DNA of 64,000 bases, taken from assembly GCA_002428525.1 (NCBI GenBank), contig DIWU01000020.1, forward strand, positions 7,211-71,210, written 5' to 3'. Positions 50,948-58,936 of this stretch are shown piece after piece. Both the position numbers and the translations under genes were made by a program. The notes beneath the pieces were generated by a model that saw only the letters and a list, made by a program, of their open reading frames with translations, was not told where the DNA came from and did not search any database. How positions within the stretch are numbered: the first letter of the stretch is position 1; the number at the start of each line of letters is the position of its first letter. The stretch is from a bacterium UBP14_UBA6098 (GTDB taxonomy: Bacteria; UBP14; UBA6098).

Positions 50948-51607
50948 CTAAGCCGGCTGAAACTTTTTATATTCGCAATACGCTCGATATATCTCGAGCT
51001 TCGGCAAACGCCACAACGCCTTCGCGAGCGGGGCTAAAATCAATTTAAATATACAATTCTTAAACATAAAATGCAAATCGAATTTCCACTCGGCATTCGG
51101 AGAGAAATTATACCCGATTTCGAGCCTATCGAGGTATTTAACAGTTGCTTTTAATGAACATAACCAACCATAAAGCATGCCAGCGAGCGCAGGGTCTTCG
51201 TCGCCGCAGATACATAGGTTTGCAGTCTCGATTTTGAAATTAAAACTCGAAAGAACCTCGTAAATCAACCTCGCTGAGATTGATATGCACTTCGTGAAAA
51301 GTTGTCTCTTTCCAAACCACCACTTAAGAGGCGGTGTCGATTTCTTTTCACCCTTCGATTCGGGCGCGACCTTATCTTGTTTTTTATCAACAACTTGAGG
51401 TTCGTTCCGCTTGAACTCGAACCACAGGAAACCGCTTCTTCGTTGCCCCTTTGTGATATTCCGCCAATATCCAATATATTTTATTTCAATGAGATACCCA
51501 TCATTATTTAATGTCGCGTATAATCTAAGAGGCGAAAATGTAATGATAGATATCAAGATAATAAAAAGAGCTACCAATGCGAGTAGTATATAAAGAACGA
51601 CCGACAT
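50948..51607 (-). CDS. DUF2953 family membrane-anchored protein (YtfI-like)
   Basis: 219 residues from ATG 51607. One N-terminal TM (SVVLYILLALVALFIILISIITF), a charged linker (residues about 70-90), and a domain with NFKIETANLCICGDEDPALAGMLYGWLCSLKA and NAEWKFDLHFMFKNC, the DUF2953 pattern. Codon use is more AT-rich than in neighbours. Function unknown; its linkage to ytfJ is conserved in distant bacteria. Confidence 0.75.
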   Translation of the reverse strand: MSVVLYILLALVALFIILISIITFSPLRLYATLNNDGYLIEIKYIGYWRNITKGQRRSGFLWFEFKRNEPQVVDKKQDKVAPESKGEKKSTPPLKWWFGKRQLFTKCISISARLIYEVLSSFNFKIETANLCICGDEDPALAGMLYGWLCSLKATVKYLDRLEIGYNFSPNAEWKFDLHFMFKNCIFKLILAPLAKALWRLPKLEIYRAYCEYKKFQPA

Positions 51608-51698
51608 CCTATTTCCCGACACAGGCGATTATTATATCGATTGTAATCGTTTTGTCAATAATTGATTTCTTCCGCTTGTAATTTAGTATTTTATAATC

Positions 51699-52409
51699 CT
51701 ACTTCCCAGTGTGAAATTCCGCGTGATGTTTGAGAATTGCCTCGATTTTATTGATCTTGTCATTGGGTATCGCATAAAAACCGACAGGGGGGGGCTTTTG
51801 AAACAGACGATTCAGGACCTCTATGTCCCGCTGGTCGAGAGCGATCCCGCCGGAAGCGCATTCGGGGCATAACAACCCGCCGTGCGAGGCGGAGAAGAAG
51901 CCTGCTTGAAAATCGGTCTTGCCGCAAATCGAGCAGGCTTGGATAAATGGCGCGAAGCCGCTCGAAGCAAGCAGGTCGGCGCGGAACTTGAGTTCTACGG
52001 AGCGAATGCTTTCGACCTCGCAGGTTGAGATATTTTCCAAAGCGGACAGCAAATCCGCCCAAATCGAAGCGGAGATATCCTTCTCGAAGAGGTTTCGGTC
52101 GAGGTGAAGCGCGATTCGAGTGGCGGCCTCCATACGATCGTAATCTTGTTTGATAGAATAGAAATCCTCGATAATCTCCGCGGAGGACAGGATTTGAATG
52201 TCTCGTGTAGATTTCGATAGAACAACGGCTTCGATTCGGTTGAGCGGCTCGAGCGCGGCGGCCAGTCCGCGGTTCGATTTGAAGGCCCGCGCGCCCTTTG
52301 CGATAACGCTGATTTTGCCCTGCTCGCGAGTGAAGAGCGTCGCGATGATGCTCGTATCGCCGAATTTTACCCGTTTCAGGACGATCGAATCGAGGGAGGC
52401 CGGCTCCAT
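51699..52409 (-). CDS. recO: DNA repair protein RecO
   Basis: 236 residues from ATG 52409. N-terminal OB-fold: ASLDSIVLKRVKFGDTSIIATLFTREQGKISVIAKGARAFKS; middle helical domain; zinc finger ACSICGKTDFQAGFFSASHGGLLCPEC with four Cys. RecO loads RecA with RecR during gap repair. It begins four bases after the stop of the upstream lipoprotein gene. With recG at 1 kb, two recombination genes are in the window but in separate operons. Confidence 0.9.
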   Translation of the reverse strand: MEPASLDSIVLKRVKFGDTSIIATLFTREQGKISVIAKGARAFKSNRGLAAALEPLNRIEAVVLSKSTRDIQILSSAEIIEDFYSIKQDYDRMEAATRIALHLDRNLFEKDISASIWADLLSALENISTCEVESIRSVELKFRADLLASSGFAPFIQACSICGKTDFQAGFFSASHGGLLCPECASGGIALDQRDIEVLNRLFQKPPPVGFYAIPNDKINKIEAILKHHAEFHTGK

Positions 52410-52413
52410 GAGA

Positions 52414-53100
52414 CTATTTAGTGTTCGTCGTAACTTGTTGCTTTGTAGAAGCTTCGGTTTCCACCTCGTCGCCACGGACCTTATCGATTTGTTGCATGAT
52501 CACAGTCTGAATCTCAGTGAATCTCGCTTCGACAAGCTTAATTTCCGCCTCGGTCAGGCCGGCGGGCAGTTGCGTTTTCAGCATCTTCGCGGCCTCGAGC
52601 TCGGAGATCGCCTGTGCCAGTTGGGTCTTCAGCTCCTCGTCGGTTTCGGGTTCGGCGGCCTTGGACTTCAGTTCGGCGATCTTGATATCGATCTGCTCGG
52701 TTGAGATCCCCTCGGCGCGTTGCTTCTGGTTGAGGTAATACGTCGAGTAAAGGATTTTCTGGTAGATGATATTGAACTGATCCATATCGATCCCGAGCGC
52801 GGCCAATTCGGCCTTAAGCTCCTCGACCGCCTTAGCGCCCTCCGCGCTCTCGACAGGGTTGTCGTGGCGATACTTTAAGAGCGCGTCCTTCCGCGCGGTC
52901 ATCTTCTCGAAAACAACCGGATACATCTTGACAAACTCGTCGATTCGCTCGTTTGTCAGGAGTGGGATATCCTTCGGCATCTCAGCCTGTTCCTCGGTCT
53001 TCTGCTCGACGCCCCCAGCATCCGATTTGGCCTTAGAGCAGGCGAGAAATATCAGCATGAAAACAACACAAAGACATGCTAAGACATGTATTCTTTTCAT
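52414..53100 (-). CDS. Helical lipoprotein (paralogue of the one at 13380)
   Basis: 228 residues from ATG 53100, with GGAG seven bases upstream. MKRIHVLACLCVVFMLIFLAC is a lipoprotein signal. The mature part is helical and charged: IDEFVKMYPVVFEKMTARKDALLKY, TQLAQAISELEAAKMLKTQLPAGLTEAEIKLVEARFTEIQ. The last parts match the 13.4-kb lipoprotein, including LPxGLTExExxLxEA. It lies between asnS and recO in one run. Function unknown; probably periplasmic. Confidence 0.78.
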   Translation of the reverse strand: MKRIHVLACLCVVFMLIFLACSKAKSDAGGVEQKTEEQAEMPKDIPLLTNERIDEFVKMYPVVFEKMTARKDALLKYRHDNPVESAEGAKAVEELKAELAALGIDMDQFNIIYQKILYSTYYLNQKQRAEGISTEQIDIKIAELKSKAAEPETDEELKTQLAQAISELEAAKMLKTQLPAGLTEAEIKLVEARFTEIQTVIMQQIDKVRGDEVETEASTKQQVTTNTK

Positions 53101-53113
53101 AGGTTTCTCCATA

Positions 53114-54421
53114 CTATGGGTTCAATCTATAAATCATTCTCGGGAAGGGGATAGCCTCCCGAATATGGTTGATTCCGCATATCCACGCCACTGTCCGCTC
53201 GATTCCGAGGCCGAAGCCCGAATGAGGCACGGAGCCGTAACGGCGTAAATCGAGATACCAGCTGTAGGCTTTCTCGGGGAGCCCCTCCTCGCGGATTCGC
53301 GCGACGAGCTTGTCGATATCCTCTTCGCGCTGGCTTCCGCCGATAATCTCGCCGTAACCGTCCGGCGCGATCAGGTCGGAGCATTTAACGAGTTCGGGGC
53401 GCTCGGGATGCTGTTTCATATAGAACGCCTTGATTTTCTTAGGATAATCGTAGATAAACACGGGCGTCGCGAAATTTTCGGAGATGACTGTCTCCGCCGC
53501 GCCGCCGATATCGTCGCCCCAAGCGATCTCATGGCCCTTCGAGCGAAGCAGTTCCACCGCTTCGTCGTAGGAGATTCGTCCGAAAGGCTTGGCCGGGTCA
53601 ATCGAGGCAAGCAGTTTATCGATATCGCGCTCCAAAAGCTCGAGCTCCGGCCGGCAGGCCTCGACTGTCCGCGAGATGATCGCGCGGATGAAGTCCTCCT
53701 GAAGGTCCATGTTGTCGTTGCTGTCGTAAAAGGCCTCCTCGACATCGACCATCCAGAATTCGGTAAGATGACGGCGCGTCTTGGATTTCTCCGCGCGGAA
53801 TGTCGGGCCGAAATCGTAAACGAGGTTGTGCGCGAACATCGCCGCTTCGAGGTATAGCTGGCCGGTCTGCGCGAGATAGGCCTTGCCGAGGTCGAAATAC
53901 TTCGTCTCGAAAAGCGTTTGGCCCTCCTCGCCGATCGAGCCGGTCAGAATCGGTGTGTCGATGAGCGTGAAACCGCGCTCGTTCAGAAAATTGCGCAGGG
54001 CTAAAACCAGCGCGTTTCTGACCTTGATGATCGCCCATTGGCGACTGCTTCTCAGCCAAAGATGGCGATTATCCAGCAGAAACTCCGAGCCGTGCTCCTT
54101 CGGCTGAATCGGGTAATCCTCGGCGATCTGTAAAATCTCAAGATCGCGGACGCCCATCTCGAAGCCGCCGACAGCGCGAGGCTCCTCGCGAATCGTGCCG
54201 GTGATTATGATCGAGGACTCCTGCGTAAGCTTGTCGAAAGCCTCGAAAGCCGAGTCCGGCGTTTCGCCCTTGACCATAACACACTGAATCATGCCGGTGC
54301 CGTCGCGCGCAACGACGAACTTCACCTTGCCGTGCCCGCGGGTGCTGTAAACCCAACCGCGGACAGAGACCTCTTGGCCTGCGTAGTCTTTCGCGTCGCG
54401 AATGTAGAACCTTTTTTCCAT
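53114..54421 (-). CDS. asnS: Asparaginyl-tRNA synthetase
   Basis: 435 residues. An OB-fold anticodon domain (GQEVSVRGWVYSTRGHGKVKFVVARDGTGMIQCV) is followed by a class IIb core: LTGSIGEEGQTLFETKYFDLGKAYLAQTGQLYLEAAM, FGPTFRAEKSKTRRHLTEFWMVDVE (motif 2) and SGFGLGIERTVAWICGI (motif 3). Asn- rather than Asp-specificity is inferred from the close likeness to AsnRS and the short length. AGAGG precedes ATG. Confidence 0.9.
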   Translation of the reverse strand: MEKRFYIRDAKDYAGQEVSVRGWVYSTRGHGKVKFVVARDGTGMIQCVMVKGETPDSAFEAFDKLTQESSIIITGTIREEPRAVGGFEMGVRDLEILQIAEDYPIQPKEHGSEFLLDNRHLWLRSSRQWAIIKVRNALVLALRNFLNERGFTLIDTPILTGSIGEEGQTLFETKYFDLGKAYLAQTGQLYLEAAMFAHNLVYDFGPTFRAEKSKTRRHLTEFWMVDVEEAFYDSNDNMDLQEDFIRAIISRTVEACRPELELLERDIDKLLASIDPAKPFGRISYDEAVELLRSKGHEIAWGDDIGGAAETVISENFATPVFIYDYPKKIKAFYMKQHPERPELVKCSDLIAPDGYGEIIGGSQREEDIDKLVARIREEGLPEKAYSWYLDLRRYGSVPHSGFGLGIERTVAWICGINHIREAIPFPRMIYRLNP

Positions 54422-54534
54422 ATCAAACCTCTTTGTTTTTTCGGGAAACGCTTCAATATAAGTGTTCTTAAGCGAATGTCAATATGGGTTTTAGGTTATA
54501 TGAAAAGGTAAAGAGTAAAGGGTGAAGGGTAAAA

Positions 54535-54566
54535 GGCATTACACGAAGGCGTGATGTAATCGCCAA
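54535..54566. repeat. 32-base imperfect palindromic repeat, copy 1
   Basis: Core GGCATTACA..A.GGCGTGATGTAAT; the arms ATTACA and TGTAAT pair. Copy 2 at 54714-54745 differs at two positions. Both are preceded by a GGTTATA-rich stretch, so the duplicated unit is larger than the palindrome. Confidence 0.75.
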
Positions 54567-54577
54567 ATCATGTTCAT

Positions 54578-54602
54578 GTCATTCCCGCGAAAGCGGGAAA
54601 CC
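54578..54602 (+). repeat. Dispersed hairpin repeat, left copy flanking the island
   Basis: Perfect 7-bp stem TTCCCGC-GAAA-GCGGGAA within a 25-base unit. The same unit occurs inverted at 62494-62518 with one difference. It resembles small dispersed GC-rich repeats (dRS3/REP-like) known in many genomes. Confidence 0.75.
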
Positions 54603-54713
54603 ACTCTGTAGGGACGCTCGGCTGTGCGCTTCTTTTTTGTGCCAAATTCCTGTAGGGGCGCGGTCTTAGACCCGCCCGTTTTTTAGGTTCTGGGTTATTG
54701 GTTATAGGTTATG

Positions 54714-54745
54714 GGCATTACATGATGGCGTGATGTAATCGCCAA
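54714..54745. repeat. 32-base imperfect palindromic repeat, copy 2
   Basis: Same orientation as copy 1, 179 bases downstream, 30 of 32 positions the same. Confidence 0.75.
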
Positions 54746-54770
54746 TTAGCCGCCGCACAAAATTCCGTAG

Positions 54771-54797
54771 GGGAAGGGCTTGTCCCTTCCCGTTTTT
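54771..54797 (+). terminator. Terminator-like hairpin in the repeat region
   Basis: GGGAAGGG / CCCTTCCC with a five-base loop, then GTTTTT. A second, imperfect one with TTTTTT lies at 54655-54684. As both belong to dispersed repeats, a termination role is only possible, not shown. Confidence 0.4.
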
Positions 54798-55132
54798 ATA
54801 GCGGGGCTTCGATACGGCTTCGCTTACTCAGCCCTCGGGCGCGGCCGCCCTGTTCGCCCGTAAAAAACTTTCAACAATTACATTTTTTTCTTGACAGGAA
54901 GCTATCGTCATGTTTTCTTGTAAGTGCTATGGATATTATCATAGAGAATGAGCGGGTATTTTTGAACTCGAACATCGAGTTAATGACTAATGATGAAATC
55001 AGAATGCCTAACCAAGCCCTAAATCCTAATGACCAAAGAAGTCCATAGCCGAGGGCTTTTAGGGTTTTAGGCATTAGGATTTGCTTAGACATTCGAGCTT
55101 AGACATTAGGATTTTAAAAAGGATTTCTAATT

Positions 55133-56059
55133 ATGAACATTATCGTAGAAAACAATCAGGTAATAATCGACTTGACCGAACCGGAGTTCTCGGCATTCTC
55201 CGCGATGTTTGCAAACCTCGGGATAAACCACTGGATAATTATTGAAGGGCTGGACTGGCCAAGCGGATCGCCTTTCGGGGCTAAGTTCAAGAGGAATATT
55301 TTGCCTCTGCACCTATGCCGAACCATCGGCGAGGCCTGTGCGGTGGAACAAGCCGGGCCGCTCGACCTGCTATCGCTGTATCCGTTTTGGAAATACGGTT
55401 TCTGCTTCTCCGACGAATCCGACCTCAAGCTCGAATTCACCGAAATCGACCCGCACAAAAAAGCCAACCTCGCCGATGAGTTCGGGATGGGGGCGACCGC
55501 GTGGGCGATGGAGGAGCTTTTCCATTGCGAGGCGTGGTGCGACACCTCGGATGCGCTTTTGCAGTGGGAGGTGGAACAGGTTGGCTCGCGAATGCCGGAT
55601 TTCGTGTGCCTTTTTGCCGACGGTTCGTTTGGAGTGTTCGAAGCGAAAGGAACCACCGGCACGGTGGGGACTGCAAAATCGCAGACCGAGGACGGCAAGG
55701 AGCAGACGGTTTGCATACAGCCGAAAAGCGGGACGATCTCGGTGCGGTGCGCCTGCGGAATCTCGCTGGCAAAAACCGGCTCGACATTGATCCTACGCGA
55801 CCCCCCCTCGACTCCGTTCGGGGACCGGCCCTCGAACTCGAACGGGAGCCGGAAAAACCGGTCGTTGAGCGGAGCCGAAACGAACGTTACGGTTGACCTC
55901 ACGCCCGAGGCGATAATTCGCGGGGCGGAGGCGCGCCGGTTCCGCGAGAATATGCTAGGTGACATTTCGGCGATGTTCCGTTGCAATAATAAAGCCCTCG
56001 AACTGGTGCGCAAACCCTTCGTGAAGGACAAGCGGCATGGGTGGCTAGAAATCGGGTAA
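55133..56059 (+). CDS. Unknown protein with PD-(D/E)XK-like motif and embedded repeat
   Basis: 308 residues, no recognised family. The first 150 residues include LTEPEFSAFSAMFANLGINHWIIIEGLDWPSGSPFGAKFKRNILPLHLCRTIGEA. Around residue 162 MPDFVCLFADGSFGVFEAKG resembles the D...ExK core of PD-(D/E)XK nucleases. Four Cys (VCIQPK, RCACGI, FRCNN) lie behind. Residues about 222-253 (DPPSTPFGDRPSNSNGSRKNRSLSGAE) look like a translated dispersed repeat inserted in frame. An antisense frame of 307 codons covers the same DNA; the plus strand is preferred because of AAGGA near the ATG and the nuclease-like motif. Confidence 0.55.
   Translation: MNIIVENNQVIIDLTEPEFSAFSAMFANLGINHWIIIEGLDWPSGSPFGAKFKRNILPLHLCRTIGEACAVEQAGPLDLLSLYPFWKYGFCFSDESDLKLEFTEIDPHKKANLADEFGMGATAWAMEELFHCEAWCDTSDALLQWEVEQVGSRMPDFVCLFADGSFGVFEAKGTTGTVGTAKSQTEDGKEQTVCIQPKSGTISVRCACGISLAKTGSTLILRDPPSTPFGDRPSNSNGSRKNRSLSGAETNVTVDLTPEAIIRGAEARRFRENMLGDISAMFRCNNKALELVRKPFVKDKRHGWLEIG
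55799..55888. repeat. REP-like GC-rich repeat inserted in frame within the 55133 gene
   Basis: CTCGACTCCGTTCGGGGACC followed by a part with GGTCGTTGAGCGGAGCCGAA. The composition and the 'GTTGAGCGGAG..GAAACG' phrase look like a dispersed palindromic element, not like codons of the surrounding gene. The relation to the element near 54810 (CTTCGATACGGCTTCGC) is inferred. Confidence 0.4.
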
Positions 56060-56156
56060 TTTTTGGGAGCGTAGCGCAAATAGGCCGCAATTTTTCTTGC
56101 GCACCCCCGAAACGCGATTTATATTGTGTAAGACAAATTTTTGAAATGGAGATCGA

Positions 56157-56816
56157 ATGCCAAGTAAAAAGAAACTCACAATCGCACTTCTTAAAAACGA
56201 AGCTAAAGTTTTTGCAACTGCAGAGTCCACCCATAATGAACCTGCTCTATTTGGCGTTACCGATGGCAAAGCAGTCGGAACATATTTAGAACATAAATTC
56301 GAGGAATATTTAGATACTATATATAAATATGAAAAAGGCTCATCCGCCAAGGGGATAGACTTACCTGATTTGCACGTGGATATGAAAACAACAAGTATAA
56401 AACAACCTCAGTCTTCTTGTCCATATAGGGCCGCAAGACAAAAGATATATGGACTTGGGTATTCTTTGCTTATATTCGTTTATAACAAAATCGACGATCA
56501 AAAAACTCGAACCGGTCGATTGGACATAAAACACACAATTTTTATTGAAAGCGATAGAACTGGGGATTTTCAAACAACAACCGGAATTCAAAAAATATTA
56601 GAGAATAACGGAAACATCGACGACCTTATAGCTTTCTTTGAAGAACGAAGATTGCCGGTGGATGAAATAACAGCGCAGGAACTTGCAGAAGAAGTATTCT
56701 CTAATCCACCGACGATCGGATATTTAACAATTTCTAATGCACTTCAATGGAGGCTTCAATATAATAAAGTTATTCAAGAAGCTGGCAGTGTTACAGGAAT
56801 AGATAGGGTATTGTAA
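56157..56816 (+). CDS. Probable type II restriction endonuclease
   Basis: 219 residues. The catalytic-type segment is KGSSAKGIDLPDLHVDMKTTS (PD...D-x-K: LPDLHVDMK), followed by QPQSSCPYRAARQKIYGLGYSLLIFVYNKID. The composition is AT-rich and unlike the core genes. It ends one base before the adenine methyltransferase ATG, which is the typical arrangement of a restriction-modification pair. The recognition sequence cannot be read from the protein. GGAGATCG precedes the start. Confidence 0.75.
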   Translation: MPSKKKLTIALLKNEAKVFATAESTHNEPALFGVTDGKAVGTYLEHKFEEYLDTIYKYEKGSSAKGIDLPDLHVDMKTTSIKQPQSSCPYRAARQKIYGLGYSLLIFVYNKIDDQKTRTGRLDIKHTIFIESDRTGDFQTTTGIQKILENNGNIDDLIAFFEERRLPVDEITAQELAEEVFSNPPTIGYLTISNALQWRLQYNKVIQEAGSVTGIDRVL

Positions 56817-58331
56817 ATGATTAAAGAAAAGGAATTCGGGGATTTTCAAACACCGTTGGGACTTGCTGGAGAAGTAGTCTCGCTGGTTTCAGAAAAATAT
56901 GGAACCCCGGATTCTGTAATCGAACCGACCAGCGGCCTCGGGAGATTTATCGAAGCGGCTTTGGGCGTTTGGGGTGATAAGGCGAATTACACAGGCTACG
57001 AAATCAATCCCGTTTATTGCGCAAATGCAAAGAAACGATTCTTGGGTATTGACAATGTCAAGATAGAAGAACGGGATATACTAACAAACGAAATATCTCG
57101 ATTCTATCCGACAAAAAATGGCGGTTATACATTGATAATAGGAAATCCGCCTTGGGTTACGAACTCGATGCTTGGTTCTTTGGATAGCGATAACCTGCCG
57201 GAAAAATCCAATTTTCAGGGCTTGCGTGGTTTCGACGCCAAGACAGGCAAAGCGAATTTCGATATTGCAGAGTGGATTATAATTCGTCTTTTCGAGAATA
57301 TGCCCTCCGACGGTGTTCTTGCGATGCTCTGCAAGTCGGCCACCGCGCGGCGCGTCCTCGTCCATTTATGGAACCTCGGCTTATCCCTGAGCGACGAAGG
57401 TCTTTATCTAATAGACGCGAAAAAATCCTTCAATGTCGCGGTCGATGCCTGTTTACTGGTTCTCCGCAAGGCGGGAAAAAGCGATAAAACCGCCGCTGTC
57501 TATGGAAATCTTCAAGCCACCAAGCCGATCAGCAGGTTCGGTATTATTAACGGCAATTTAATAGCGAACATCGACGACTATCGAAAGTTCGCCGACCTCG
57601 ACGGTTATTCGACATACAACTGGCGCTCAGGGATCAAACACGACGCCGCCCGAATTATGGAACTCACGCCGGTCGAAGGCGGATACAAAAACGGCCTCGG
57701 AGAAATTATCGAGCTGGAAAACGATTTCGTATATCCGCTTTTAAAATCTTCCGATTTGGGCAACGGCCACTCGAAACCGCGCAGGTATGTGATCGTTCCG
57801 CAACGAAGGGTCGGGCAGGATACTGCGAAAATCGAATGTATCGCGCCGAAAACATGGGATTATTTAAAAAGGCACGCCGATATTCTGGATGCCCGGAAAA
57901 GCTCGATTTATCGCAACATGCCGCGTTTCTCGGTGTTTGGAATCGGTGATTACAGTTTCGCGCTTTGGAAAGTAGCGATTTCCGGGCTTTATAAGCGAAT
58001 AAATTTTGTCATTGTGCCGCCGGTCGAGGGCAAACCTACTATGCTCGACGACACCTGCTATTTCATCCCTTGCGGCTCGGAGGAGGAGGCCGAGTTCTGG
58101 CAAAACGAGTTGAATTCGGAGGACTGTGTTAAGTTTCTAAGTTCGCTGGTTTTTTTCGATGCCAAACGCCCTGTCAGTATCGAAATTTTGAGGCGAATCG
58201 ACTTTCCGACGCTGGCGAAAATGCACGGCGTTCTCTCGCAAGCGAGAAAATACCTTAGCCTCGCTTCGAGCTACGAGAACGCCCGTCAGACAACGCTAAT
58301 GTTCACAACGGAAAAGGCGCGTGCGATATAA
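56817..58331 (+). CDS. N6-adenine DNA methyltransferase (gamma-type, NPPW)
   Basis: 504 residues. The SAM motif is SVIEPTSGLGRFIEAAL; the catalytic motif is LIIGNPPWVTNSML, followed by FDIAEWIIIRLFENMPSDGVLAMLCKSATARRVL. The C-terminal half (LTPVEGGYKNGLGEIIELENDFVYPLLKSSDL...RRYVIVPQRR) looks like a TaqI/Eco57I-type target-recognition domain. Partner of the endonuclease directly upstream (no gap). The gene becomes more GC-rich after about base 57300, hinting at a mosaic. The 140-base repeat starts nine bases beyond the stop. Confidence 0.88.
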   Translation: MIKEKEFGDFQTPLGLAGEVVSLVSEKYGTPDSVIEPTSGLGRFIEAALGVWGDKANYTGYEINPVYCANAKKRFLGIDNVKIEERDILTNEISRFYPTKNGGYTLIIGNPPWVTNSMLGSLDSDNLPEKSNFQGLRGFDAKTGKANFDIAEWIIIRLFENMPSDGVLAMLCKSATARRVLVHLWNLGLSLSDEGLYLIDAKKSFNVAVDACLLVLRKAGKSDKTAAVYGNLQATKPISRFGIINGNLIANIDDYRKFADLDGYSTYNWRSGIKHDAARIMELTPVEGGYKNGLGEIIELENDFVYPLLKSSDLGNGHSKPRRYVIVPQRRVGQDTAKIECIAPKTWDYLKRHADILDARKSSIYRNMPRFSVFGIGDYSFALWKVAISGLYKRINFVIVPPVEGKPTMLDDTCYFIPCGSEEEAEFWQNELNSEDCVKFLSSLVFFDAKRPVSIEILRRIDFPTLAKMHGVLSQARKYLSLASSYENARQTTLMFTTEKARAI

Positions 58332-58339
58332 ACCCCCGC

Positions 58340-58479
58340 CTCACCGCCGAGGAGATTAAGATAGTGGAAGGGAAATGAGAGAAGGGAAAACCCTCGCAAA
58401 TCGACACGGGGATTAGAGAACTGCCGGAGGAATAATTGTTGACCGAAAAAGAAGGTTTTATTATATTGGTAAAGGCCAA
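58340..58479 (+). repeat. 140-base direct repeat, copy 1
   Basis: It begins in coding sequence for LTAEEIKIVEGK-stop (stop at 58376-58378), the C-terminal end typical of Eco57I-type restriction-modification proteins, and ends with a sigma70-like promoter. Copy 2 is at 60705-60844 with about seven substitutions and the same length. Part of it recurs at 60874-60923. Confidence 0.9.
58439..58467 (+). promoter_or_regulatory. Predicted promoter within repeat copy 1
   Basis: TTGACC (58439-58444), 17-base spacer, TATATT (58462-58467), about 40 bases before the truncated EcoRI-type methyltransferase. The same promoter exists in copy 2. Confidence 0.6.
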
Positions 58480-58506
58480 TTGCATAGAAAAAAAGGAACA
58501 TAGCTA

Positions 58507-58914
58507 ATGTCAAACGAAGACCTCATAAAAGCCAAAAACGCCAAAAAGGACAAGTTCTATACCCAGCTTCAAGACATCGAGAACGAACTCAAGCACTACA
58601 CCGAGCATTTCAAGGGCAAAACGGTCTTCTGCAACTGCGACGACCCGCGCATGAGCAACTTCTTTTACTATTTCGCCTATAACTTCGAGCACCTCGGCCA
58701 GAAAAAGCTCATAACCACCTGCTACAAGAACGACACGCCCGACCTCTTCAGCAAGCACGACAAGGAAAAGGCGATTTACCTCGAATACACCGGCGATAAA
58801 GACGGCGACAAAACCCCCAGCGCCGAAGAAATAGGCATACGGCACCTCGAAGGCGACGGCGATTTCCGAAGCCCCGAATGTTATTGCGAGTGGGTTGAAA
58901 TAGTGTATATTTGA
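58507..58914 (+). pseudogene. Truncated EcoRI-family adenine methyltransferase (N-terminal fragment)
   Basis: 135 residues that match the start of EcoRI-type methyltransferases: NAKKDKFYTQLQDIENELKHYTEHFKGKTVFCNCDDP, FEHLGQKKLITTCYKN and the stretch EKAIYLEYTGDKDGD...GDGDFRSPE. The protein then goes off into YCEWVEIVYI and stops, just before the place where the catalytic NPPF motif should be. Without that motif it cannot methylate DNA. Codon use is GC-rich, unlike the AT-rich EcoRV-type gene starting 22 bases later, so the joint at about 58880-58915 is probably a recombination point. Confidence 0.8.
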
Positions 58915-58936
58915 TTTGAAAATAAATTGGAGTTTA

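Larger units (their letters stand above)
54422..55132. other. Repeat-rich intergenic region, no convincing gene
   Basis: About 710 bases without a supportable gene. It holds two copies of a 32-base imperfect palindrome (54535 and 54714), one copy of a dispersed hairpin repeat (54578), two G-rich hairpins followed by T-runs (54655-54684 and 54771-54797, terminator-like, each beginning with GTAGGGG), and A/T-rich short direct repeats of the type CTTAGACATT near 55083-55110. A 73-codon minus-strand frame at 54871-55092 is made of these repeats. Confidence 0.7.

Noticed and set aside
54871..55092. 73-codon minus-strand frame
   Set aside because: Composed of intergenic direct repeats (CTTAGACATT type); no motif or ribosome site.
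55156..56079. 307-codon minus-strand frame antisense to the PD-(D/E)XK-like gene
   Set aside because: Almost as long as the plus frame, but Ser/Arg/Pro-rich and without motifs; the plus frame has a Shine-Dalgarno and a nuclease-like core. The choice is not absolute.
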